Source: Streptomyces dangxiongensis (GTDB lineage Bacteria > Actinomycetota > Actinomycetes > Streptomycetales > Streptomycetaceae). From it: a stretch of 64,000 bases of DNA. The DNA is taken from the NCBI RefSeq assembly GCF_003675325.1, contig NZ_CP033073.1, forward strand, positions 7,626,001 through 7,690,000. Reading direction: 5' to 3'. The translations under genes and the position numbers were made by a program. The notes beneath the pieces are model-generated. The model made no database searches. It was not told where the DNA came from and was given only the letters and a program-made list of their open reading frames with translations. This document shows, in pieces, positions 25,876 to 43,989 of the stretch. The stretch's first letter is position 1. Every line of letters begins with the position of its first letter.

Positions 25876-25913
25876 GGCGGGCCCTCCCTCGGGTGAACTG
25901 CCGCGTCACGAAC

Positions 25914-25923
25914 GTCACGTGAC
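25914..25923. promoter_or_regulatory. Palindrome in the divergent mbtH-hydroxylase promoter
   Basis: GTCACGTGAC is a perfect 10-bp palindrome, preceded by a further CGTCACG half. It lies about 40 bp upstream of mbtH and about 150-230 bp upstream of the hydroxylase gene, a suitable place for a regulator that controls both operons. The binding protein is unknown. Confidence 0.4.
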
Positions 25924-26149
25924 CGGTGGCGGCGCCAGAGAGCCTGCCGCAACCGCCCGGTCCGGCTGCAGAGAAGGAGGCGCAGTCACCGCGACGCCAA
26001 CGCTGCCGACGTGACTGCCGGTTGTTCTCTCGGAGCGGCGGCGGCCCGGCGGCGACGCTGAGGCGCATGACTGCGAACCCCTCCATCCGGATCGCGCCGG
26101 CCGACAGCGCGCCCGGGAGCGCGACGCAAGCTCCGCCCTCCCGCTGACG

Positions 26150-27086
26150 ATGCCTGCCGAATCCCCCGGTACGCCCCTGTCCGAGTACCTGTCGGCCGCC
26201 CGACCGCTCGTCCGCGGCCGGCTGCTCGAACACGGCGCGGTGCTGCTGCGCGGCTTCGACGTCGGCGGCGTGGACGGCTTCGAGGCCGCGGTGCGGGCGG
26301 TGTCCGGCGCGCCGCTGCCCTACGCGGAGCGGTCCTCGCCGCGCAGCACCATCAAGGGGCAGGTGTACACCTCGACCGACTATCCGCCGAGCGAGGAGAT
26401 CTTCCTCCACAACGAGAACTCCTACCAGGCGGACTGGCCGCTGTACCTGTTCTTCCACTGCGTGCAGCCGCCGGACACCCTGGGCGCCACGCCCCTCGCC
26501 GACACCCGCCGGGTGTACGAGGCGATCGACCCGGCCGTCCGGGAGGAGTTCGCCGCCCGGGGCTGGATGGTGGTGCGCAACTTCTCCGACGGCTTCGGCG
26601 TGCCGTGGCAGCAGGCCTTCAACACCGGCGACCGCGGCGAGGTCGAGGCGTACTGCGCCCGCAACGGCGTCGAGACCGAGTGGACCGCGGACGGCCTGCG
26701 GACCCGCGCGCGCCGCCGGGCGGTGCACCGCCACCCGGTGACCGGGGAGACGGTCTGGTTCAACCACCTCACCTTCTTCCACGTGACCACGCTGGCCGAG
26801 GAGGTGTGCGGCGCCCTGCGGGAGATGTACGACGACGCGCGGCTGCCGACCAACACCTACTACGGCGACGGCCGGCCGATCCCTGACGAGGTCGTCGCGC
26901 ACCTGCGGGCCTGCTACCGCGCCGAGCAGCGGCGCTTCGACTGGCAGCGGGACGACGTGCTGATCGTGGACAACATGCTGTCGGCGCACGCCCGTGAACC
27001 GTTCACCGGGCCGCGCCGGATCGCCGTGGCGATGGCCGAGACCCACTCGGCAGCCGTGAGTTCCGCCTCGTCCGTGGAGGTGTCCG

Positions 27087-27100
<14 letters not shown>
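26150..27100 (+). CDS. SyrP/TauD-type Fe(II)/2-oxoglutarate beta-hydroxylase (start probably frameshifted)
   Basis: A 316-residue TauD-superfamily oxygenase. The iron triad is HNE (in FLHNENSY, near residue 85) and a distal His in NMLSAHAREPF; ARG near RRIAVAM binds 2-oxoglutarate. In NRPS loci such enzymes hydroxylate carrier-bound Asp or other residues at the beta carbon. The ATG at 26150 has no ribosome site. Family homology seems to begin earlier, since the frame reads LPLTMPAESPGTPL before it. An ORF in another frame starts at 26067 (MTANPSIRIAPADSA) after TGAGG and stops at 26147. A one-base indel near 26120-26146 would join them. The stop overlaps the NRPS start by 14 bases. Confidence 0.82.
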
Positions 27101-33550
<6,450 letters not shown>

Positions 33551-33554
<4 letters not shown>

Positions 33555-36500
33555 CCGACACCAGGGACCGTGCGCAAATGCGGCAGGAGCTGCTTCGCCG
33601 GCGCCTCGCCGGGCGGGTGGCCCCCGCCCCGGCGCAGGGCATCGCCCGCGCGCCGCGCGGCGGCCCGCTCCCGCTCTCCTTCGCCCAGCGCCGCCTGTGG
33701 ATCCTCGACCGGCTCCAGCCCGGCGGCACCGAGTACCTGATGACCGCGGCGCTGCGGCTGCGCGGCCCCCTCGACCGGGCCGCGCTGCGCACCGCGCTGG
33801 ACGGAATCCTCCACCGGCACGAGGTGCTGCGCACCCGCTACCCGGTCGTCGACGGCGAACCCGTGCAGGTCGTCGACGGGCCGGGGAGCGTCCCCCTCGA
33901 CGAGGAGGACCTCGGCACACTCGACCGGGCGACCGCGGATGCCCGGATCGCCGCCCTGGCCACCGGCGCGCGCCGGCCGGTCGACCTCGCCGAGGGCCCG
34001 GTGTTCTCCGCCGTGCTGGCCCGGCTGTCACCGGAGGAACACGTCGTCCTGCTGACCGTCCACCACATCGCCTGCGACGGACGGTCCGAGGACATCCTGG
34101 TCCGCGAGCTCGCGGAGCACTACGAGGACGCGGTCGCCGGGCGGGCGACCCGCTCACCAAAACCGCCGGTGCAGTACGCCGACTTCGCGCTGTGGCAGCG
34201 CGAACGGCTCTCCGGTGCGGCGCTGAGCCGCCAACTCGACCACTGGTGCGAGCGGCTGGCCGGGCTGCCACCCCTGGAGCTGCCCACCGACCGGCCCCGC
34301 CCCGCCGTGCGTGACTCGGCGGGCCGGCTGGCGCCGCTCGCCGTGCCGACCGGCACCGCCCGCCGGCTGACGGCGCTCGCCCGGCAGCACGGCGCCACCC
34401 CGTTCATGGCCCTGCTGGCCGCGCAAGCCGTCCTGCTCGGCCGCTGGAGCGGGCAGCGCGACGTGGCCGTGGGCTTCCCGGTGGCCGGCCGGGACCGGGC
34501 GCAGCTCCAGGACATGGTCGGCCTCTTCCTCAACACGCTGGTGCTGCGGGTCGACCTGTCCGGGGCGCCGTCGTTCGCGGACCTGCTGCGGCAGGTCCGC
34601 GAGAGCGCGCTCGACGCCTACGCCCACCAGGAGACGCCCTTCGAGCGGTTGGTCGAGGCGCTGGCACCGGAGCGGGACCCGTCCCGCACACCGCTGTTCT
34701 CCTCCATGCTGCTGTGGCAGGACGCGGCCGGCTCGCCGGAGCCGGCGGCGATGGGCGCCCTGACGGCCGAGCGGCTGCCGGTCGGTGAGAGCACCGCGAA
34801 GTTCGACCTCACCGTGGGCCTCGCCGAGCAGCCGGACGGCTCGCTGGCCGGCGGCGTCAACTACGCCTCGGCGTTGTTCGACCGGGCGACGGCCGAGCGG
34901 TTCGCCGCCCAGTTCGCCCGCCTGCTGGAGAGTGCGGCCGCCTCGCCCGACACCCCGGTGGACGAGCTGGAGATCCTGCCCGCGGCGGAGCGCGACCGCC
35001 AGCTCATCGGCTGGAACGCGACCGGCCGGCGCTACCCGGCCGGCACCCTCCCGAAGCTGTTCGAGACCCAAGCAGCCCGCACCCCCGACGCCGAAGCGGT
35101 CCGATACGAGGGCGTCGGTCTCAGCTACCGGGAGCTGGCCGAACGGGCCGACCTGCTCGCCCACCACCTGCGGACCCTCGGCGTCGGACCCGAGTCCGTG
35201 GTCGGCGTCTGCCTGCACAGGGGCACCGACCTCGTGGTGGCGCTGCTGGCGGTGCTCAGGGCCGGCGGCGCCTACCTGCCGCTCGACCCGGACTACCCGG
35301 CCGACCGGCTCGCCTTCATGCTGGCGGACTCCGGCGCCCGCGCCGTGATCACCGACCCCGGGCTCGCCCCCCTGGTGCGCGACCGCACACCGCACCTGGT
35401 CGACATCACCGGCGAGATCCCCCGCGGCCGGCCCGACGACCCGCTCGTAGCGGCGGCCCCCGAACACCCGGCGTACCTGATCTACACATCGGGCTCCACC
35501 GGCCGCCCCAAGGGCGTGCTGATCGAGCACCGGGCCATCGTCAACCGGCTGCACTGGATGCAGGAGGCCTACGGGCTCGACGCCGACGACCGGGTGCTGC
35601 AGAAGACGCCCTACAGCTTCGACGTCTCGGTGTGGGAGTTCTTCTGGCCGCTGATCACCGGCGCGACACTGGTGCTCGCCCGCCCCGGCGGCCACCGCGA
35701 CCCGGCCTACCTGGCCGGGCTGATCGGCACCGAGGCGATCACCACCGTCCACTTCGTGCCGTCGATGCTGCGGGCCTTCCTCGCCGAGCCGCTGCCCGCC
35801 CTGCCCTCGCTGCGCCGCATGATGTGCAGCGGCGAGGCGCTGCCCGCCGACCTGGTCACCGCCGTGCACGAGCGGATCGGCTGCGAGCTGCACAACCTGT
35901 ACGGGCCGACCGAGGCCGCGGTGGACGTCACCGCGACCCGGTGCGAGCCGGGCCTGCCCGTCACCATCGGCCGCCCGATCGCCAACACCCGCACCTACAT
36001 CCTGGACGCCTCCCAGCGGCCGGTGCCGATCGGCGTGCCCGGCGAACTCCTGCTCGGCGGCGTCCAGCTCGCCCGCGGCTACCTGAACCAGCCGCTGCTC
36101 ACCGCCGACCGCTTCGTGCCCGACCCCTTCGCCACCGAGCCCGGCGGGCGGCTGTACCGCACCGGCGACCTGGCCCGGTACCGCGCCGACGGCGCGATCG
36201 AGTACCTCGGCCGGCTCGACCACCAGGTGAAGCTCCGCGGCCAACGGGTCGAACTCGGCGAGATCGAGGCGGTGCTGGCTCAGGCCCCCGGCGTCGCGGC
36301 CGCGGCCGTCGCCGTGCACGACGACCAGCTCGTGGGGTACCTGGTGCCGCCCACGGCCGACGTCGAGGCGGCCCGCGAGCACCTGCGCGGGCGGCTGCCC
36401 GAGCACATGCGGCCCGTGCACTGGACCCGGCTGGAGACGCTGCCCCTGACACCCAGCGGCAAGACCGACCGCAAGGCGCTGCCCGCGCCCGACCGGGCAC

Positions 36501-39500
36501 GCTCCGACCTGGTCGGCGCGTTCGTCGCCCCGCGCACGGCGATCGAGCGGACCCTCGCGGACACCTTCGCCACGGCCCTCGGCGTCGACAAGGTCGGGGT
36601 GCACGACGGCTTCTTCCAGCTCGGCGGCGACTCCATGCGCGCCATCCGGGCCGTCGGGGCACTGCGCGACCAGGGGCTGGCCGTCTCCGTGCAGGACGTC
36701 CTGGCCCGGCAGACCGTCGCCGAACTGGCCCCGGTGGCCGCCGCCCGGCCGGCGGCCGAGCCGCAGGAGACCGCCCTGGTCCGCCCGTTCGAGCTGCTGG
36801 CCCCGGGCGACCGGGACCGGCTCCCCGAGGGGCTGGTGGACGCCTACCCCATGGGCCAGGTCCAGGTGGGCATGGTCTACGAGATGCTCGCCGACCCCGA
36901 GCGCAACACCTACCAGAACGTCAGCACCTTCCAGATCGTGGACGACGGCCCGTTCTCCGCCGAGGCCCTCACCGGCGCGGTACGCCTGCTGATCGAACGG
37001 CACGAGATCCTGCGCACCTCCTTCGACCTCTCCGGGTACTCCGAACCGCTCCAGTTCGTGCACCCCGCGGACGGCCTGGAGGTGGAACTCGGCGTCACCG
37101 ACCTGCGCGGCCTGCCGCCCGAGGAGCAGCAGACGCGGGTGCGGGACTTCCGCGCCGAGGCCCAGCGCACCCCGTTCGACGTCGGCCGCGCCCCGCTGCT
37201 GCGCTACCACGCCCACCTGACCGGCGACCGGGAGTGGCTGCTGACGCACGTCGAGTGCCACGCCATCCTGGACGGCTGGAGCCACCACTCGGTCATCGGC
37301 GAACTGCGAGCGGCCTACCGCGAGCTGTCCCGGGGCACCGCGACCCCGTCCGCGGCCCCGCCGCGGGTCCGCTACGCCGACTTCGTCCACCTGGAGAAGC
37401 GAGCCCTGGCCTCACCGGCGGACCGGGAGTTCTGGCGGGAGCGGATCACCGGCCACGAGCGGCTCCGGCTGCCCGCCGACTGCGCCTCGGCCGGGGCGGA
37501 CGTGCCGGCCCCCGAGGTGCGGCTGCCCTGGGCGGACCTGGAGCCGCGGCTGCGCCGGCTCGCCGCCGACACGCAGACCTCGCTCAAGAGCGTCCTGTAC
37601 ACCGCCCACCTGAAGGTACTCGGCCTGATCAGCGGCCAGCACCGGTTCTTCGCCGGCGCCGTCACCAACGGCCGCCCCGAACTGCCGGGCGGCGACCGGG
37701 TGCGCGGCATGTACCTCAACACGGTGCCGTTCGCCGTCGACCTGCGGGCGCCGAGCTGGCGCGAGCTGGTGCGGTCGGTGTTCGCCGAGGAACTGGCCCT
37801 GTGGCCGCACAGGCGCTACCCGCTGCCCGCGATGCAGCGCGCATGGGGCGACGGCGAACCGCTCGTCGAGGTGGTCTTCGCCTACCTGGACTTCCACGTG
37901 CTCGACGAGCAGCGCGCGGACATCGGCACGGTCGACGACCACAGCCCGAACGAGTTCACCTTCGACGTGTGGACCTTCCCCGGCGAACTGCGGATGACCT
38001 GCCGGCCCGGCTGGGCCGACCGGCAGCGGCTCGCGGCGATCGGCGAGGCCTTCCTCGGCGTCCTCACCGCGATGGCCGACGACGCCGACGCGGACCCGCG
38101 CAGCTTCCGCGCGCCCGGCCTGGAGCAGGCGGGCGGAACCCCCGCCGTCACCCGGCCGCTGCCCGAGGTCTGCGTGCCCGAGCTGATCGCCGCCCGCGGC
38201 CGCCCCGAGGCGACCGCACTGGAGGACGGGCAGCGGCGCCTGACCTACCGGGAACTCGACGCCCGTTCCAACCAGCTAGCCCACCTGCTGCGCGGGCTCG
38301 GCGTCGGCCCGGAGAAGCCGGTCGCGCTCTGCCTGGACCGCGGCATCGAGGCGGTGCTGGCCATGCTCGCCGTCCTCAAGGCCGGCGGCTACTACGTGCC
38401 CCTCGACCCCGCCTACCCGGACGCGCGCATCGGCTACGTCCTCGACGACGTCCGGGCCGAGGTGGTCCTCTGCCGCCCGCAGGACACCACCCGCCTGGCC
38501 GGGTTCGCCGGCATCCGCGGCATCCCCCTGGACGCCGGATCGGCCGTCCTGGACGGGCTGCCCGAGACCCCCGTCGAGGCGGGCACGCACCCCGACAACC
38601 TGGCGTACGTCACCTACACCTCGGGCTCCACCGGCCGGCCCAAAGGCGTCCAGGTCACGCACCGAGGGATCGTCCGGCTGGTGCACGACCCGAACTACGC
38701 CGACCTCGACCCGGACCAGGTGCTGCTGCTGCACGCGCCGCTCGCCTTCGACGCGTCCACGCTGGAGGTGTGGGGGGCGCGCTGGCCAACGGCGCCCGGC
38801 TCGCCGTCTGCCCGCCCGGGGCGACCACGGCCGACGAACTGGCCGAGGTGGTCCACCGGCACGGAGTGACGATGCTCTGGCTCACCGCCGGCCTGTTCCA
38901 GCACATGGTGGAGACCCGCCCGGAGCTCCTGGCCGACGTACGGCAGGTGCTCGCCGGCGGCGACGCGCTCTCGCCCGCGCACGTGCGCACCGCCCTGGCG
39001 CACGGCGTGGCGCTGACCAACGGCTACGGCCCCACGGAGTGCACCACCTTCAGCACCGCGCTGCGCGGGGGTGACCGAGGCCGACGCCGACCGCGGCGTG
39101 CCGATCGGCACGCCGATCACCGACACCCGGGTGCTGGTGGTCGACGAGGACCTCGGCCCGGTGCCGTTCGGGGTGCCCGGCGAACTCCTGGTCGGCGGCC
39201 CCGGACTCGCCCGCGGCTACCTGGGCCGCCCCGATCTGACCGCGGACCGCTTCGTGCCGGATCCCTCCGGGACCGTCCCCGGGGCGCGCCTGTACCGCAC
39301 CGGGGACATCATCCGCCGCGCCCCCGACGGGACGCTGTCCTTCATCGGCCGGCGCGACGGCCAGGTCAAGATCCGCGGCCACCGGGTCGAGCTCGCCGAG
39401 GTCGAGGCCGCGCTCGGCGGCCTCCCGTCCGTCCGGGCGGCGGCGGCCGGCGTGCACCCCGGGCCGGACGGCCACAAGCGGCTGGCCGGCTATGTCGTCC

Positions 39501-40780
39501 TCGAACCCGGGCACGGTCCGCTGGACGTCGCGGCGCTGCGCGAGCAGCTCCGGCGGCGGGTGCCCGACCACCTGGTGCCCGGTGCCTGGGTGGAGCTGCC
39601 CGCCCTTCCGCTCACCGCCAACGGGAAGATCGACCGCGCCGCGCTGCCCGAGCCCGCCGGGCCGGCCGTGACATCGGCCTTCACCGCCCCGCGCACGCCC
39701 GCCGAGCGGGCCGTGGCCGAGGTCTGGGCCGAGGTGCTCGGTGTGGAGCGGGTCGGTGTCGACGACGACTTCCACGTCCTCGGCGGGCACTCGCTGGCCG
39801 TGCTGCGGATCACCGCCCTGCTGCGCGAGCGGCACGGCATCGAGCTGACCGTCCGTTCGTTCCTGGAGCACCCCACCGTGGCCGGGCTCGCCGGGCTCGC
39901 CGGGGCCGCCGAGGCCGGCGCACCGGCGGCCGAGTCGCTGGTCTGGCTGCGGCGCGAGGGCACCCGGCCGCCGCTGTTCTGCGTGCACCCCGGCGGCGGC
40001 AGTGCCCACTGGTACCGCCCACTGGTGAAGTACCTCCACCCCGACCAGCCGGTCGCGGCCTTCGCCTGGCCCGGCCTGCAGGCCGAGCACGGCCCCGTCC
40101 CCTCGACGGAGCGGATGGCGGAGCGCTACCTGGCCGAGCTGCGGGCCGAGGCACCGCACGGCCCGTACCGGCTGTTCGGCTGGTGCGGCGGCAGCGGCAT
40201 CGCCAGCGAGCTGGCGCACCGGCTCACCGCCGAGGGCGAGGAGGTCACCTTCATCCTGCTCGACCCCGGGCTGGACAACCACGAGCGGCACGAACTGTGG
40301 CAGGAGTTCCGGCTGATCGAGAGCTGCGTGGCGAAACTGGAGGAGCTGGCCGCCGCGCCGCCCGGGCAGGACACCTCGGTGCTCCGGACGGAGGCCCTGG
40401 CGCTGCTCGAACACCTGGTGGACGACGTCGACCCCGAGGTGGGGATCGTGCTGCCGGAGCACGGCGCCGGTGAGGTCTGGCTGCCCTCCGCGAAGATGTG
40501 GCGGGAGGTCATGGAGCTGTGCCTGACCTACCGGCACCGTCCGTACCCGGGCCGGCTGCACCTGATCGCCAGTGACGAACTGGCGGACGGCAAGCACGAG
40601 GTGGCCTCCGGGCAGTCGTTCCCCGACTACCTCGCCCGCTGGCGCGAGCTGACCGGGGACGTCACGCTGCACCGGATCACCGGTGACCACTTCGGTGTGA
40701 TGAAGCCGCCGCACCTCGGCCGGCTCGCCGAGGCCGTCACCGGCATCCTCGGCGGCGGGAGCGAGCAGGGCACCGGCTGA
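33551..40780 (+). CDS. Nonribosomal peptide synthetase, C-A-T-C-A-T-TE, with two apparent frameshifts in the second A domain
   Basis: About 2410 residues if repaired. C3 (HHIACDG near 170), A3 (TSGSTGRPKG near 642), carrier (GGDSMRAI near 1024), C4 (CHAILDG near 1235, first His is Cys), A4 (TSGSTGRPKG near 1687), carrier (GGHSLAVL near 2077), thioesterase (GWCGGSG, nucleophile Cys near 2212). A3 residues D-V-W-H-M-S-L-V-D match serine; A4 residues D-A-L-W-L-G-G-T-F resemble valine codes. The reading frame breaks near 38777-38782 (an extra CG in GCGCGC) and returns near 39065-39071 (an extra G). The segment between encodes normal A-domain sequence in another frame. Two compensating sequence errors are likeliest; a true pseudogene is possible. 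Confidence 0.9.
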
Positions 40781-40802
40781 CACCGGCGGGCGGGACGACC
40801 GG

Positions 40803-40835
40803 GAGGGCGGGGGCGCACGGAGCGCCCCCGCCCTC
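40803..40835. terminator. Strong hairpin terminator after NRPS
   Basis: GAGGGCGGGGGCGC (40803-40816) pairs perfectly over 14 bp with GCGCCCCCGCCCTC (40822-40835), loop ACGGA. It lies 22 bp after the NRPS-thioesterase stop and can work in both directions. Confidence 0.88.
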
Positions 40836-41419
40836 TTGGCATCCGCGGACCCGGCCGCCCCCGGCGTTGCCGTGCCTGGCGGGTGGCCCCGTCTCAGCGG
40901 ATGGGCGGTGCGGAGCGGGCGCCGCGGTCGGCGGGCCGGTGCGGCCGGCCGGTGGGAAGCCGAGCCCGAGCGGACGGCGAGGGCCCGCACCGCGAGGCGG
41001 GCCACGATGCGAGCGTCCCGGTCCTGAGGGAGCGCGGTACCGTCCCGACCGGTGTGGCCGCTGCCCCGCCCACCGATGTCGTCGTCCGACGGTTCGCCGA
41101 GCGGGACCACAGCGCCGCCCGCTGGACCGAGCCGGAGCGCCACGCCATCCCCTCGCGCCCGAGCCGCCGGAGCCGCCGGAGGCGTTCGTCCGCGACGCCC
41201 GCGCTGTCTTCGCCGGGCCCGGTGCCTCGCCGCGGCCGGCGCCCGGGTCGCGGCGCTGGTCACCTGCCGTCCGCGCCCGCACGGCACGACTCGTCGCGTC
41301 CACCGGACCGCCGGGCCGGCACCGCACGCGAGCGCGGGCCGGGCTCCTGATGCGGAGCCCGGCCCGGTTCGGCGGTGCGCGGTGGACCCTGGCTCGGGAG
41401 CGCGGGTCGGTCGGGAGGT
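40836..41419. other. Intergenic region between convergent operons
   Basis: 584 bp between the NRPS terminator and the end of the first LanB-like gene. Several overlapping frames are open because of high GC, but none has a ribosome site, a recognisable domain or a consistent codon pattern. It may be degenerate coding sequence. I see no supported gene. Confidence 0.4.
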
Positions 41420-43717
41420 TCAGTCGGTGACGGCGACGAGGCGTAGTTCGGAGGTGTAGCGCCGTCCCCGGTCGTCGGTGAGCCAGGCCTGTTCGGGGGT
41501 GGGGAGCATCTCGGTGACGGTGAGCCGGGCGTCGGGGTCCTTGCGGGCGAGGCGGCGGGCGGCCTTGGCGAGGATGTTGACGTAGACGGGGCTGTCGAAG
41601 TCGACGAAGAACGGGCGTGGTTCGGTGGGGGAGACGACGAAGACGAAGCGGGGCAGTTCGTGGGTGTCCCGCCACTGCCGGGCCCGGACGAACCGCCGGG
41701 CCTCGCTCTTGTCGTCGGCGAAGGCCAGCGCGGAACCGGCGAACCGCCAGGTCTCCCGGGCCACCGTCATCCGGTCGATGGTGACCCGGGGGGAGTGGTC
41801 GGCCTCCGGCAGGAGCCGGAACCGGTCCGTCACCAGCGTGGTCAGCACATGGGCGAAGACCTCGATCACCGGGAACACCGCGCCGTCGGGCAGTACCACG
41901 CAGAGCCGGTCGTCGCGGTGTTCCACCACGGCGTCGGCGCTCGGCACGGTCCGGTCGCGGTACGGGTCCGCCGTGTTGTCGAGGAGGGCGACCTGGTAGT
42001 CCTCCGGCCGTACCAGCGCGTGCCGGATCCGGGCGGACAGCCGGGACTTGTGCTCCTTCGGCAGCAGCGGCATCAGCCGTGGCGCCGGGTGGTCCCGGTC
42101 GGTCCGGTCGAAGAGTTCCCGGGGATCGGGATGCTGGTTGACGAACAGTTCGTTCCCCAGCGTGTTGGCGGCCAGGTGGAGTTCGCCGAGGGTGAGGTGG
42201 AACTCGCCGCGCTCCACGGCGGCGGCGTCCTCCGCGGCGATCATCACATCCGGGCTGACGTACCGCGCCGCGGTCCAGCCCGGCGCGGTGGCCGGCCCGA
42301 AGACCTCCGCCACCCGGTCGGCGATGTCCGCGCCGACGACCGTGACCCGGCGCAACCCCTGCGACGCCGGAAGGATCCGCTGCCAGCGGCGCTCGAACTC
42401 CGCCTGGAGTTCGGCGGCGTCGCAGACCGCGGCCCCGTGGAGGACCGGCATGCAGGCGAACCAGAAGGCGGCGAGGTCCACCGGCCGTCCGGGCCCGGTG
42501 CCGGCGCGCAGCCGCTCGTACACCTCGGTGACGCGCTCCGCCACGCGGGCGGCCAGGGCGGAGGCGAGCCAGGCGGTTGCGGACATCAGCAGGTCGAGCG
42601 GGGCGAGCGCGGCCAGCACGTGGCTGCCGAGCGTCACCCGGGCGGCGCGGCGGCTGTCCGAGTAGACCACGGCACGGCCGGGGGCCGTGGTGGTGCTCTT
42701 CTCGCGTTTGGCGGCCGCGTCGGTCACCTGTCGGAACATCTCCTCGACGCCGGTGAGAGCCGCGACCAGGCGCTCGGGATCCTCGGCTGCCGCCCGGACG
42801 GCCTCGACCGCGCCCTGCAGTTCGTCCAGCCGGGCGAGGGCGGCGGCGCGCAGGGCCGGCTCGCCGATCCGCTCCAGGCAGGTGCGCAGCCGGCGGTCGG
42901 GCCGGATGTCGGCGGGTACGTCGAGCCGCCAGGTGATCCAGCGCCGTCGGACCAGTTCGTCGAGCAGGGCGGCCACGTCCGTTCCCGGGCCGACCTCCTC
43001 CTGGAGGGCCGGGACGGAACGGGTGCCGTCGCACAGGCGCAGCACCCGGAGCGTCTCCGGCGGCACCGGGTGCGGCGGCCTGGCGGGGGTCCGTACGGCG
43101 TTCTCCTCCAACCGTACGTACGGCACCCGGCGGGGTGCCGTCCAGGCGTGCACCGCCGGGTCGGCGTCGATCTCCCGGGCCAGGGCGTCGACCGACCAAC
43201 TGGACCAGAAGACCTCCGAGGACGCGGTCAGTCCCGTGCCCGGCTCGACGGTCATGCCGGGCCGGGAGGGGGCCAAGGTGCCCCAGCCGACCGGTCCGAA
43301 GAAGCCGATGGTGTCGTTCTTGACGCAGAACCGCTGCCAGTAGTGCGCGACGAGTTCCTCGCGCTGACGCTGCTTGAACGTCCGGCCCCCGGCCGCCGGT
43401 GACCAGTTGAGGAACGGCCGGATCGCCGAGTCGAGCACCCCCCGGTTCTGCCAGGCGACCGCTGCCCGGAACGGTCCGGAGGCGGCGATCTCCTGAGCGC
43501 TCGCGGCCGCCCGCACGGCGGCCTGTGTGAACTCCTCCTCGAAGGCCTTCCAGGCCGCGCCGGACAGCGCGTCCCTCGGCCCGAACTTGTCCGCGGCGGC
43601 GGCCAGGCCCTCCGGCGCGAGCCGGAGCACCCCGTCCGCCGGGAACCCCGCGCCGCGCACCGCGACCTGGTCCCACAGCCGCCAGCGACCGCTCAGAGAG
43701 ACGGATCCCTCGTGCAT
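41420..43717 (-). CDS. LanB-like glutamylation-domain protein 1 (short, no elimination domain)
   Basis: A 765-residue protein of the lantibiotic dehydratase N-terminal family. Conserved blocks are AVAWQNRGVLDS, AHYWQRFCVKNDTIGFFGPVGWG near residue 150, ALVRPEDYQVAL and PRFVFVVSPTEPRPFFVDFDSPVY near the end. Full LanB enzymes have about 1000 residues with a C-terminal elimination domain, which is absent here. That places it with split LanBs and with PEARLs (TglB, AmmB), which use aminoacyl-tRNA to modify or extend peptides. The last 111 residues are identical, even in DNA, to LanB-like 2. It follows the free carrier gene by 11 bp and ends the operon. The substrate is unknown: carrier-bound residue, peptide or the LanM precursor. 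Confidence 0.8.
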   Translation of the reverse strand: MHEGSVSLSGRWRLWDQVAVRGAGFPADGVLRLAPEGLAAAADKFGPRDALSGAAWKAFEEEFTQAAVRAAASAQEIAASGPFRAAVAWQNRGVLDSAIRPFLNWSPAAGGRTFKQRQREELVAHYWQRFCVKNDTIGFFGPVGWGTLAPSRPGMTVEPGTGLTASSEVFWSSWSVDALAREIDADPAVHAWTAPRRVPYVRLEENAVRTPARPPHPVPPETLRVLRLCDGTRSVPALQEEVGPGTDVAALLDELVRRRWITWRLDVPADIRPDRRLRTCLERIGEPALRAAALARLDELQGAVEAVRAAAEDPERLVAALTGVEEMFRQVTDAAAKREKSTTTAPGRAVVYSDSRRAARVTLGSHVLAALAPLDLLMSATAWLASALAARVAERVTEVYERLRAGTGPGRPVDLAAFWFACMPVLHGAAVCDAAELQAEFERRWQRILPASQGLRRVTVVGADIADRVAEVFGPATAPGWTAARYVSPDVMIAAEDAAAVERGEFHLTLGELHLAANTLGNELFVNQHPDPRELFDRTDRDHPAPRLMPLLPKEHKSRLSARIRHALVRPEDYQVALLDNTADPYRDRTVPSADAVVEHRDDRLCVVLPDGAVFPVIEVFAHVLTTLVTDRFRLLPEADHSPRVTIDRMTVARETWRFAGSALAFADDKSEARRFVRARQWRDTHELPRFVFVVSPTEPRPFFVDFDSPVYVNILAKAARRLARKDPDARLTVTEMLPTPEQAWLTDDRGRRYTSELRLVAVTD
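41429..41761. repeat. 333-bp perfect direct repeat, copy 1
   Basis: By eye this stretch is identical base for base to 46627-46959 (offset 5198). It encodes the C-terminal part of LanB-like 1. Outside it the two genes are clearly diverged. Confidence 0.9.
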
Positions 43718-43728
43718 CCCCGCGCCCC

Positions 43729-43989
43729 CTAGGCCGACGCGCGAGCGAGGGAGAGGTCGGCGACGACGACCTCCGCCAGCTCGGCCGGGGACGGGTAGGT
43801 GAAGACCAGGGCGACGGCGATCTCGGCGTCGAGCAGTTCCTGGAGACGGTCGACGATCTGGAAGGCGGCGAGCGAGTCGCCGCCCGCCTCGAAGAAGTCG
43901 CTCGCGGAGTCGAGGGTGTCGTCGCCGAGCGTCTCGCGGTAGTAGCCGGTGATCAGCCCGGTGAGTTCGGCGGTGTCGATGAGGTTCAT
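43729..43989 (-). CDS. Free-standing peptidyl carrier protein
   Basis: An 86-residue carrier with the phosphopantetheine site FFEAGGDSLAAF (Ser near 46). GAAGGAC precedes the ATG. It lies between the dehydratase-like gene and LanB-like 1 in the minus-strand operon. It is the natural partner of the free adenylation domain encoded two genes upstream, so a single residue may be held here for modification, possibly by the LanB-like proteins, before transfer to the NRPS line. Confidence 0.92.
   Translation of the reverse strand: MNLIDTAELTGLITGYYRETLGDDTLDSASDFFEAGGDSLAAFQIVDRLQELLDAEIAVALVFTYPSPAELAEVVVADLSLARASA

Noticed and set aside
40836..41430. Possible gene between the NRPS terminator and LanB-like 1
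   Set aside because: Several overlapping frames, none with a ribosome site, domain or steady codon bias.
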